Source of the DNA: Limnomonas spitsbergensis
Lineage: Eukaryota > Chlorophyta > Chlorophyceae > Chlamydomonadales
NCBI GenBank assembly: GCA_037349105.1
Contig: JAYJMM010000120.1
Coordinates: forward strand, 2,563,001 to 2,627,000
DNA length: 64,000 bases
Direction: 5' to 3'
This document shows positions 33,301 through 43,400 of the stretch, in pieces. The translations under genes were made by a program, and so were the position numbers. The first letter of the stretch is position 1. Each line of letters opens with the position of its first letter. The notes under the pieces are model-generated. The model saw only the letters and a list, made by a program, of their open reading frames with translations, had not been told where the DNA came from and ran no database searches.

Positions 33301-36300
33301 TTGTAGCCGATACAACCAATGAAACAAACAGCAGGTCCTGCCGCCCGACCCCCTTCCTCTGCCGCCCCCAGCGAAACAGTACACACACACACACGTACGC
33401 GCACACTCACACACTCACCCGCCTCCTTGCGGTGCAGCAGCGGCTCGGCCCCAGTCGCCTCCCCATCCACCGCCGCCACCGCCGCCGCCGCCGCCCGGCT
33501 GGCCGCCCATCTGCGCATGGAAGCCACCGCTTATTTCAGCGTGCGATTCTGCTACAATCCGGTAACAATTCAGCTACATCATGGCCCACAGACTCGAGGG
33601 GCTGTTGCAGCAGGCACTGCTGGCCGTCCAACTGCACATGGATGTGTCTATCCCTCTCAGCCAGCCATTCTGCAAAGATTCAGCGACAGCATGGCCTACG
33701 GCCGTTGGGTTCTGATGAAGCTCACTGCCCACCAATGCATGGGGAAAAGTGCAGGCACCAATAGTGCGCAAATCAGCTACAATTAAGCTGCAATTAAGCT
33801 ACAGTCCAGGTACGAACGGCCTTCAGCAATGGAGTCTTAGCTGGTTGCCCACCTGCACATGGACAACAAAACCTATTTTGATATTTTGGTGTGCAAACAG
33901 CTATCAATCAGCTACAGTTCAGCTACGCTTAAGCTACAATCCAGGTACTGAACGGCCTACAGCAGTGGAGTCTTGGCTGTCCGCCCACGTGTGCATGGAC
34001 ATCTATGCATATTTTGGTGCGCAAATCAGCTACTAATCAGCTACAATTCAGCTACGATCCAGGTACTGGACGGACTACAGCGGTGGAGTCTTGGCTGGCT
34101 GCCCACCTGCGCATGGACGCCGCGCCCAGGCCGTGCATATGGCGCCTGCGCGGATGCATGCAGGGCCCCGCGCTGATGGGCACCAGCAGGAGCAGCGCCA
34201 GGAGGCCCGTCAGCACCAGCAGCACCAGCCGTCGCGAGGGGCGCGTCACATGCGCCTGCGCAGAGTAGATCGCGCTGGCCATCCCGACCTGAAGGGCAAG
34301 GAGGGGGAGCAGGTGGGGGAGGGGGTCAGGTGGGGGAGGCCGGCCAGAGCAGCAAGGCTGGCCACAAACAGGGCCGCCGGCCAGCGGCCTGAGTGTAGCT
34401 GAGTCGTGGGGAAAAAGAAACACCGGGAACAAACCGTCGTCTCACCAACGCAACCACCGTCACGATGACGTAAACCACCGCGAAGCGCGCGTCCTTGGAC
34501 AAGCCGCTCCTCAGCCGCCGCTGCTGTCGGTGCACCCGCTGCACCTCCTGCCGCTGCGGCGGCTGCAGCTGCTGCACCTGCTGCGCTATCTGCGCCTGCA
34601 CCTGCTGCTCCTGCTGCGGCTGCAGGCCGCTCGGATCGATCTCGAAGTACACCTCGGGCACGCGGTTGATGAAGGGTGTGAGCAAGACGGCAAGCAGGCT
34701 TGGGCACACTGCCAGGAAAAGGATGAAGCCGATGGCGTTGGGTTGGAACACAGCAATGAAGATGGCCGTGTAGACGGTAGCAGACAGGCCCTGTCAGAGA
34801 GGGAGAAGGGTGGTGGTGGGGGGGCATGCAGCTGAATTGTAGCTGAAGCAATATGGACTGTATCAGACAGGCCCTGTCCGGCAGGGAGGTGTGGGGGGGT
34901 AGCTGAATTGTAGCTGACGCAATGTGGACAGTAGCAGACAGGCCCTGTAAGACAGGGAGAGGCAGGGGGGGGGGGGGGGGGTAGCTGAATTGTAGCTGAG
35001 GTAGTGTGGATGGTGGCTGACGCCTGCCTGCTCCCTCAGCTGGGTTGTATCGCCTTCCCTGCAGTTCTCTAATCGTGGTCTAAACCCTAATCGTGGTCTA
35101 AACCCTAAACCCTAATCGTGGTCTTAACCCTAAACCCTAATCGTGGTCTCTACTAATTTACCCTCTTCCTCATCTCCACCGTCACAACCCTAAACCCTTA
35201 CCCTCATCTCCACCGTCTTGACCCCAAACCCTAACCTCATTTCTACCGCCTAAACCCTTAACCCTAACCCTCATCTCCATCATCATGAACGTCGTTAGCA
35301 ACCCATATGCTGCGGCGGCTGAGGAGTTTTTCAGGGTTTGGATGCGGATGTTCCGGCGGTCAACTGAGGTCAACTGAGCCCTCAAGGCGGGGCATAGAGG
35401 CAATCGTCGAGTCAGGCCTCGCCAGCCTTACAGGGTTGCGTCACATCCCACTTTTTGTACGAGACCCGGCTTTCCTTCGTGAACGCCCCTTCCTTATTTA
35501 TCTTGTCTACGTTCTCCGCCTAAAAAACCTAGTTTACACCGCCAACCCTGATCTCCATGATGTCAACTCTAAGCCCTAAACCCTGGTCCTGATCTCCAGT
35601 ACACACACACCCAAACGCATCTCCATCGCATGAACCCTAATCCTCATATGATCACATCCAATAAATAATCCCCAAACCCTGATCTACATCATGTCAGCCC
35701 TAGACCCTGTGCAGTGCCCTAATCATGACTTCCCTCTCTCACCGGACAGGCCTTAAAGATGCCCACCATAGTATCCCTACCACCTGAAGCCTCAACCCAC
35801 CCTTTCTTCATCATGCAAACCTAAGACGCCGCCTATCATCACGATGAATCCTCACCAGGAAGGATTTGAGGATGCCCACCACAGTGCCCCTATCTTCAGG
35901 GTAATTCTTGACGCAGGTTGCCAGGGCGGAGGTGTCAAACCAGGTCCCACCATTGCCTGGAGCGCGTTGAGGGTGACATGTTCAGTTTGGGGTGAAGGGC
36001 TGCGAGTGGGGCGTTAAGGGCCCCCCTCATCCTTAGCAGGTCCTATCATTTACGGGTAGGATGCGGGATGGGAGGGGGAGGGGGAGGGAGAGAGGGAGGG
36101 AGAAGAAGTTTCAGCAGAGGCCAGACTGAATGAGCGGGGCAAGGCGTGCGGCAGGGCTTGACGGACAGCATGGGAATTTGCAGCGGAGGCGACCAGACTG
36201 AATGGAAGGGGCAGGGGGGGGGGGGATGGTGTGTAGTGGAGGCAGATTTCCAGCTGGCACCATATTATAACACAGGAGAACGGCATCGATGGGGACGAAA

Positions 36301-38984
36301 AGAATCTGACACTATGCCAGGGAGGCAGCAGTGGAGGGGACGGACAGCACGCTGGCTCCCTGTGACCACAGAGGGAGGAATTGAAGCCTCTTTGCATCAA
36401 TCATGGAAACAAATTTTTAAACAGGCTTTGCTGCATGAAATGGCTGGTTTCAGGACCACTGGCTAGTTACGAATCGATGAGGCCAGGCAGCAATGCATCC
36501 AGCCCACCACACACACACACACACACACACACACGGTGTTACCCTGTGAAAAAAGATTCGTTAAACCCCGGGTAAGCGCTCCTGACATTAATGCAGACAC
36601 TACCACCGCCAGCACTACCATTCAGATTGTAGCTGAGGTGTTGCTGAAACTCCCTAAATGCCCCCCAGACATGCCCTCCTGCCATTACCTGCAACCACCG
36701 CCAGCACTACCAGCAGATTGTAGCTGAATGGAATCGCTCCGACAGCCATGCTGTAAATCCCAAAATCTGCAAGGGTCGTGAGTGGCATGCACAGCAAAGT
36801 AGGAGTGCGTAGATAATGGATATAAATGCAACAGCTATGCTTTGAATCCTGAAACCTGTTGTCATCGGGTCGTCAGAGGGAGCAAGAGTCATGTCCACAA
36901 GCCGGGACGCGTCCCTGAGATGGATCCTTCACTATCGCAGGTTTGCCCTGCCTTCTTCATATTGCCTATGTGGTGTCTTTTTTTTACACAACCCACACGC
37001 CGAACCACCCAAGGACAAAAACTGCAGGTATCGGAGGCGTGATACAAAGGGCTCGCTCCCGCTCGCAAAGATACTGGCAGGGCAGTGTCCGTGGCAGGAA
37101 CGCGTAGGCGGCAGGGCAGAGAGGCTGTGCCACCTTCACAATCGCATGTGTGCTCTGCCTTCCCTCCCATATTCAACTTAGGTCAGGGCTAGGGGATACA
37201 TAATCATGCAAATGATCGAATGTCAACGCCACTTTTTAACAGGGACTTCTGGTTGATTGTTGACCGGAGGGCAGCTCGAGGATAAAGACTGAATTCATAC
37301 CAGAGATTATCTGATTCAGACCTAGGAAAAGGCAGTTCGAATCTTCAGTGCCGGTGCACTCTAGGACTTTTCAGCAGGATGCTCAATGTTGTAAACACCC
37401 AATCAGATTGCTGTACAACATGTGCCTGCCCGTAATTTCCTAATTTCGTACAACCTAGGTCATGGCATGCCCCAGGATTGCCCCAGGTCCCCCCCAACTC
37501 ACATCCAATAAATATCAGCACGGCTCCGATCAGAATCACGACCCTGCAGGAAGAGGCGGAGGCCGGAATGAGTTGAAGAGCAGGAACAAGCTCAAGACCA
37601 GGACCTTTGAATATCATACACACCACCTCGCCATCAGTCGGCAGGGTTGGGTGCAACAAGGTGCCTACTGCTGAGGCCACTGGCTGTAGGCCGGTCAAGG
37701 TTTGTCCCCCATCGACCCATTGACAACCACCCAGCAGCCCCCCTACAGTGGTCTGGTGCATGCATAAACTAAGAGGTCTGTTGCATGCATTAAGTGGTCT
37801 GGTGCATGCATAACTCGAGGAAACATTTTCCGGCAGCGCATGCAGTCCTCTGCAGCCTTGTTTGCCAAGCGTGCGTCAGGTATGAGACGCAGAAGCATGT
37901 CGACCTGGCTCGGCAGCATGCCGTGTGGTCACTGCAGGACAGAACCTGGCTGCACAACTGCCTGCTCTGCAACACACGTGATATGTCAACATAACTTGGC
38001 AGCAGGAACAGTCCTTCTCTGATCTTGTGCTGTGCGGGCTGAATCCTTATACATATAACACGTGGACACCTGGTGCCATAGGTCTGAGTGTCTTAGCGCC
38101 CCTTTTCCTCGACAGCCCGAGCCCTAAACCCTGAACCCTGGACCCTGAGCCTCTTGGCTCATCACCTGGGACCAATGTGGTTCTTGTGCCCCAACAGATC
38201 ATAGATTGCTCCAGAAGGAATGGCGATGGATGCTGCACACACACAAGAAACAACTATACAATTAGGGCAAACCAGACGGGCAAATCAAACATGGCTCTAA
38301 AATGAATATGAGGTTGATTCAGCTCAAAACCAGAAGTAATACGGCTTGCAGCCCCCACAGCTGCAGGTATTCCTGACCCCCCCCACACGGCTGCAAGCCC
38401 TGGGGGGGAGGAGCAGAAGGACCTGCTGCTTGGGCCACGGGCCGTAGGCTGGTTGAGGCTTGGCCCCCGTCGGCCCAGTGGTGGCCACCCAGTGACCTCC
38501 AACTTTGGACTGATCCGTACTAAAACAGACACTGAGGCTGAGATCCTACCCAAGGCTGCACGTGCGTGGCCTTTGGTGGCATATAACTATATAAGCTTGC
38601 CATGCTGAGATGCATCACACATGCATCGCATGCAGGAGACATGCATGCATGTGCATGTTCATGCTCCTTTGAGGGCACGCGTCAGTCAGTCAGGTAGACA
38701 CATGTTTCAAACTGGAAACAGGGTATGTATACCTAGCGTCCTTACCTCCCAGATTTAGCCCCAGCGCTGCGATCGTCCCGCTCTGCACCTCCGTCAGGTC
38801 GAAACATTTCTTGAGCGCAGGAGCAAACACCGAAAAGCTGTAAATCAATCCCGATGAGGTCTGCGGACAGCGTTGGGCATGTTGCGCCATCTAGTCCACG
38901 GGGGAGAAATCGACGTCTGCAAAAACATATTCGCACCTGCAGCAAGGCACAGGCCACAAAAACCACCCATCGGTTCCAGTACAT
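27334..38984 (-). CDS. MFS gene A: nodulin-like major facilitator transporter
   Basis: Fourteen exons in transcription order: 38984-38937, 38860-38746, 38232-38166, 37543-37503, 36766-36689, 35956-35856, 34790-34446, 34288-34107, 33510-33419, 31662-31553, 31138-31012, 30726-30578, 28452-28234, 27432-27334. All junctions are GT..AG and in phase (590 aa). The N-terminus MYWNRWVVFVACALLQ and the motifs YSFSVFAPALKKCF, HKNHIGPR, GIYSMAVGAIPFSYN and GTWFDTSALATCVKNYPEDR are those of the nodulin-like half. A hydrophilic Gln/Arg-rich loop follows. The C-terminal MFS half has EFWLIMF, GRMAMGYISE and FGGHWAVIPTIISDLFGLKH. It is a plasma- or organelle-membrane transporter of about 12 helices; the substrate cannot be read. 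The exon 8/9 split (34107/33510) is the least certain junction, because the edge is repeated there. Confidence 0.85.
27470..27572. repeat. Three-unit tandem repeat, about 36 bp
   Basis: AAGAGGCAGGTGGAGCCATC and GGCAGGGTTTAGA recur three times in the last intron of gene A, about 40 bp beyond the final acceptor. Confidence 0.7.
28497..28530 (-). repeat. Copy of the acceptor edge of the penultimate exon, gene A
   Basis: GCAAAGCCGCGAAGGAGAGT followed by CTGTCAAGGGA repeats 28436-28466, the start of the exon at 28452 with its CTTGACAG acceptor. It lies about 60 bp upstream in the intron. Confidence 0.75.
28905..29930. repeat. 34-bp minisatellite, about 30 units, in an intron of gene A
   Basis: Highly regular unit GGCAGGCTTAGGGTAAACAG plus GATTTATGATCCTG. 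Every unit contains the perfect hairpin CAGGAT-TTATG-ATCCTG and a telomere-like TTAGGGT. Rare variants (AAGATT, GCTAAGGG, GTTAAC) recur at intervals. It ends against unrelated DNA at 29930. Confidence 0.95.
30335..30585 (-). repeat. Copies of the donor edge of the exon 30578-30726, gene A
   Basis: Units of about 60-70 bp (TTCAGATCTA.. AGTTGC.. GATCTGCC.. ATGGCCTGT.. TACCATGACAT) occur near 30335, 30425, 30490 and at the true exon end near 30578. Each carries the CATG/GTA-type exon-intron edge in - strand sense. Confidence 0.8.
31319..31560 (-). repeat. Copies of the donor edge of exon 31553-31662, gene A
   Basis: GGAACATGATGAGCCAGA recurs near 31325, 31438 and at the true edge 31556. The first copy also repeats CTGATGGCCTGCC from further inside the exon. 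The same pair of extra copies exists beside the matching exon of gene B. Confidence 0.85.
31670..32240. repeat. Degenerate ~30-bp repeats next to an acceptor, gene A
   Basis: Variants of TCTACGACCCAAGTGTGGA and AAGCCAAGAATC recur about 15 times. The first unit, TCTGCGACCCAGGTGTGGA, spans the acceptor of the exon starting at 31662, so the array is derived from, or has spread to, the splice edge. Confidence 0.7.
32360..32600. repeat. Two facing copies of a ~95-bp dispersed element
   Basis: Core pattern: ACCAGACCACCTTC..GGC(T/C)GCC(A/G)GGCAGCCA, then (C/T)TGGGCCGATTGGGACCAA, then ACCTTGACTGGCCTACGGCC. Other copies, in both orientations, lie near 27690-27830, 28025-28110, 37670-37755, 38430-38515, 40185-40265, 41030-41105, 51825-51905, 52545-52640 and 62155-62260. 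Each contains internal inverted pieces (GGCCTACGGCCGTAGGCC). It has no coding capacity and looks like a short non-autonomous element. Confidence 0.75.
32905..33118. repeat. 24-bp AT-rich minisatellite with TACCGGTA
   Basis: About eight units of TTTATTTATGTAAATTTACCGG in an intron of gene A. It is the most AT-rich stretch of the window and each unit contains the palindrome ACCGGT. Confidence 0.9.
33500..34130 (-). repeat. Five copies of an internal exon edge in gene A
   Basis: CCATGCGCAG(G/A)TGGGC(A/G)GCCAGCC and relatives occur near 33510, 33640, 33860, 33990 and 34107 in - strand sense, separated by CAGCTACAATTCAGCTAC-like spacers. The outermost two serve as donor (GCGCAG|GTGGGC) and acceptor (GCGCAG|ATGGGC) of one intron in the model. 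An intron flanked by copies of one sequence is what creation by tandem duplication would leave. Confidence 0.75.
34863..34995 (-). repeat. Copies of the acceptor edge of exon 34446-34790, gene A
   Basis: CAGACAGGCCCTGT recurs at about 34864 and 34936, after the true edge at 34781-34794. Copies are separated by GTAGCTGAATTGTAGCTGA units and by a 16-G run at 34966-34981. The matching exon of gene B shows the same arrangement. Confidence 0.85.
35075..35330. repeat. Telomere-like AAACCCTAA clusters in an intron of gene A
   Basis: Repeated TCTAAACCCTAATCGTGG and CCCTAAACCC. Similar short runs occur near 32617-32650 (TTTAGGG) and 40885. Plant-type TTTAGGG telomere sequence is used by several green algae. 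Confidence 0.7.
35750..35800 (-). repeat. Degenerate copy of the donor edge of exon 35856-35956, gene A
   Basis: AGATGCCCACCATAGTATCCC resembles the exon end GGATGCCCACCACAGTGCCC. Gene B has a better-preserved copy at 49059-49115. Confidence 0.6.
36512..36535. repeat. (CA)n microsatellite
   Basis: Twelve CA dinucleotides in an intron of gene A. A shorter run lies at 33381-33394. Confidence 0.9.
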
Positions 38985-40449
38985 GCCGACGCAAATTAAT
39001 GAGCGTGAGGAGGAAAGGCAGAAAACGGCGTGTTGCGTGGCATCAGGAGTACGGCGCGCATGCTAAGATTCCGTACGCCGGAATGTTGGTTACAAGCACG
39101 GTTACAGCCTGGTTACAGGCCTGTGTTCATTTTAGGGTGGTTCTTACAGGCCTATGTCCATGTTAGAGTGGTTCAGCCACAGTAAAGCTACATCATGGCA
39201 CAATGCTGGTAATTCTGATCAATCAGTTCGACATTGGCCAGGTTATTGCGTCAAGGCACATTTAGTGGACAGCCGTAGCTGCCAGGGTAGCCTGGTGCCT
39301 AGACGCGTAGCAAGAGCATGAGGAAGAAGAAGAAAAGAACCCCATAAACGTGCGAAGATCCCCGGGGTAATTTTTGGAGAGAGAGAGCCAAGGCATGCCT
39401 TACAGTACAGTTCTTTCCTAGGCCTTAGCCTTTCCTCTATAAATCGAGTCTATGGATCCGAACTACCTTCTTTGCAGTATTTGAAGAGGTATAAACCTCT
39501 GGGTAAAGCGGATGGAGAATGGGGACGAAAACAGGAAGAGCACCCAGATGGCACATAAAACTACGGGCATTCACTATTGGGGGGCCTTGTTCCATCTGGT
39601 ACCCGAATTCGCCCGTTTCATCACTTCGTGTTTACATGAAACGGCCAAAGATTAAAACCAGACTGGCACTACGGTAACCACTAAACCACCTGTCCGCCCT
39701 GGAGTGCACCAGGTCTTGTAAAGGGGTATGGATTGAATCCTGGCCATATGGATATCATTGTCAAAAGCCGGGGGCTCAGCTCTGTGCTTAAGCAGCCCTG
39801 ATGCCGTATATGACGTTGAACAGTTAAACGGTTTAAACATTTCAGTTTGGTCGTGAGGTTTGACAGTCCATTGGGCTCTAAAAGGCCAATGGAACTTGCA
39901 CCAAGTCACTTCCGGTTCGGACAAAACAAATAGCCAGGTCACTTTTGTCTTTCCGGTGGATAATCTAGCAAAGCAACTCAATTCGACAAAATGACGTAAG
40001 ACCTAAAAGTATAAGGAGTGTAATCCTACTGGTACCGGTAAATGATAGAAAATAAAACTACTCAGCCTGCCTCTGCACATCAGTGAGCCGCACGTTACTT
40101 CCACCTAATCAAGGGCATGAGCATCATGGGCAGGTCCCTCCAACCATCCCAGCGGCAGTTCACATGATTTAACTATCAAGGTTTATGTTGGCGCGAACCA
40201 TACCACCTTTGCGGGGCCGCAAAACGGCCACCACTGGGCCAACCTTCGCAAACCTCAGCTGGTGTGCCCAATGCAGCAGAGGCCATGCTGCACCTGCCCC
40301 CCACGGCTTCATTGCAGCTGATGCGCGCCAGAATAAACAGTGAGTTAAATCAGCCGTTGGAAGGGATACTGCCTCCACACAGGTCTACCTAATCCGTTGG
40401 CCCTAAAAGGAAACAACGCTCCTAAAGCAAGCAGAAAGCTCACACATTA
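38985..40449. other. Spacer between genes A and B
   Basis: Upstream region of gene A and downstream region of gene B. No gene seen. It includes one copy of the dispersed ~95-bp element near 40185. A TATAAAT on the + strand near 39437 has no matching + strand gene. Confidence 0.5.
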
Positions 40450-43400
40450 TTACTCGTAAGCTCCACGGGTCATGTACAGCAGCAGCCGTGTTCCAGCCAG
40501 GGACATCACGTTGAGCCCTGTCAGCAGCATCCACGATTTTCCATACTGCTCCGATACCAGGGGGGGGGGGGAGAAAGGGGACAGGATCAGTCCACGGCTC
40601 CACCACCAGGAAAGACTCCACAACAGGCAATTGGAAAGAAAGGGTCAAAAACAGCTTCATGCCTCCATAGCATGTTGAGCCCTATCAGCAGCATTCACGA
40701 AATCCCGTACTGAGGCGATACCACAGGAGGAGAAACGGGAAAGGCTCAGGGCACGACTTTGACCACACCTACCACATTGTTCACACCAGGCAAATGAAAG
40801 TGGGAATCGAGCATTGCCCTGCAGCTTCAAGTATGAAAGGTGGGAAATCCTAGGGCATAGGGTTCTAGTCTGAAGGTGGAAAGTCCTAAGACTTAGGGTT
40901 TAGGGTTTACGCCTGAAAAATGGAGATGTCCCAAACTGTCAGTCATGCACTCATGCACCAGTGCCTATATTGGCGCCTCTATATCTCGGCCCACAGCTGG
41001 GAGGGCTTGCTGCAGGGCAAGCTCTATGGCTGTGGCCACCGGCTTTGGGTCGGTCAAGGTTGGTGCCAATAGGCCTTTAGGTGGCTGCCTGGCCATCCCT
41101 CAAAGGTAGTCGAGTTAGGAATATAAAACATTAAAGCAACACTACCATGCACCGTCGATGCAACTAGCATATTTGGATGGTCAGGCTTGAGGGTTCAGGT
41201 TTAAGAACCCTACAGTCCGAGACAAACATGTTTATATGGTCAATTAGACTGCCCATTTCAAACCATCGGAATGTGCCCGCCATTCCCGCCCTCCCCCCTT
41301 CCCGCCAGTCGCGAGTCGTCCCCACTCACACAGTCCGAGCCGATGCAGTACGTTTCGTCGCCGTGCGCCTTCCCCGCCCGCTCGTACATGGTCCCAATCA
41401 GCAACGTTCCCAGCAGGTAGCCCCCCGCCGCGGGCGCGAGCTGGAAGAAGGTGTAGGTCGAGGCATAGTGCTTGAGTCCGAAAAGATCCGAGATGATGGC
41501 CGGGATGACCGCCCAGTGGCCCCCAAACGCAAAGCCGCCCAGGAGCGCCTGCCGGGCAGGGGCCAGGATGGAAGCAGCTGGTCAGCATGACCATTCAGGG
41601 GCGGCAAGCTGGGACTGGGGGCGGTCTATGTCAAGACGCAGCGTCAGGGTGCAGTGTCCCTTATTTCGGCAATTGCATTCATACCCAGATGTGTAGCTAG
41701 GGTTTAGTGTACAGGATTGTGTGTTTATGGTCTAAGCTTCAGCCTGCCCCATGCGCACCATGGCGTACATGTGGGGAAGCAAAGCTCAGGTTCACAAATT
41801 TTGCAGACAGACGGTTGCATTTAGTGTACAGTGTCACGTGTTTGATGCTTTACGGTCGACCTCGCTGCATGCGCACCATGGCGTACATGTCGGGCAGCGT
41901 AGCGAAGCTCATGCACGCCGTGAAAGCAGCTGAGAGGGCGCTGACCAGGACCAGGAACAGCGTGCGGGGCGTCTGGTTGCGGTGAAGGTAGGTCTCACTC
42001 AGGTAACCCAAAGCGATCCGGCCTGTGAGAGGCAGGGGCAGAGGCAGGGCATCAAGTGGGGGAAGGCCGGAGGGGAGTGTCACTCGGGTCACCCAAAGCG
42101 ATCCGGCCTGTGAGAAGAAGGGGCAGAGGCAGGGCATCAAGTGGGGGAGGGTCGGAGGGGTGTGTCACTCCCAGGGTAACCCAAGGCAATGCGGCCTGTG
42201 AGAGGTAGGGTGTCAAGTGGGGTAGGGGTGTGCCACTCTGGTACCCAATGGGCCATGGCAATGCAGCCTGCGGGGGGCGGGGGCGGAGGCAGGGCGTCAA
42301 GAGGGGAAGGGTTCAAATAGGGACCAAGGCGTGATAGGTGTTGGTTGGATGCGAGGTTGGAGGCAGGGGGGGGGAGGTGTGATCAAGGGTTTCCTGTCGC
42401 GTGTAGATGTGGGGGGTGAAGGAGGAATGGCTGAGAGGCTGATATGAGGCGTGGAGACAGCGCATCTACAGACGAAGGCTAGTCAGCATGCTGAATGCAG
42501 GGGGGGAGAGGTGATAGATGCATCACATGACACGTTGGCCACAGACAAGAGCGACACAAACAGGAGCTCGTTCTCCAACACACTGCCGTCACAATTGCTC
42601 AATACCCCCCCCTGTCCCTCCATTCCAGGCCCCTGATGTCCAGGCCTCTGGGCAGCGACAGAGCTTCAGCGGGCCCCTGGGTGTGAGCCTCACCTGACAC
42701 GTTGGCCACAAACAACAGCGACACAAACACAAGCTCGTTCCCCAACCGTCACACTGCCGTTACGAGTGCTCCTTCCCCCCCCCTCACCCTGTCCCTCCAT
42801 TCTAGCCTGATGTCCAGGCCTCTGGGCAGCGACAGAGGCACAGAGCCTCAGCGGGCGCCTGGTTGTGAGCCTCACCTGACACGTTGGCCACAGAGAAGAG
42901 CGACACAAACACGAGCTCGTTCTCCAACGGTCACACTGCCGTGACGAGTACTCAATACCTCCCCCCCCCCCTGTCCCTCCATTCCAGCCTCTAATGTCCA
43001 GGCCTCCAGCAGCGATACTTACACGACGAAGATTTTTAATGCCAGGGCTTGTAGCTGGAGGGCCTCAGCGGGTGCCCAGCTGTGCGCCTCACCTGACGCG
43101 TTGGCCACAGAGAACAGCGACACAAACACGAGCTGTCCGCCTAGGTCACCTCCCAGCGCTATCACCATTCCAGCCAGGTTGTTGATGAAGCCGAGGCCGC
43201 TGCCTAGACCCATCAGCGCCTTCGCCAGGCAGCGAGGGTGCAAACAGGGAGGGGGGGGATTCAGGAGGCTGCAGGCAGGGAGGGGAGGGATTCAGGAGGG
43301 TGCAGGCAGGGAGGGGGGGATTCAGGACGGTGCAGGCAGGGAGGGGGGGATTCAGGAGGGTGCAGGCAGGGAGGGGGGGGATTCAGGAGGGTGCAGGCAG

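Noticed and set aside
39650..39740. tRNA-like or SINE-like boxes
   Set aside because: An A-box-like GTGGTTTAGTGGTTA lies on the - strand and a B-box-like GGATTGAATCC on the + strand. They are on opposite strands and no cloverleaf can be drawn.
41244..41594. Arg/Gly-rich frames opposite or out of frame with the MFS exons (also 28226-28581 and 34246-34851)
   Set aside because: Shadows of GC-rich coding exons of genes A and B in other frames. The correct frame gives the conserved GGHWAVIP and related motifs.
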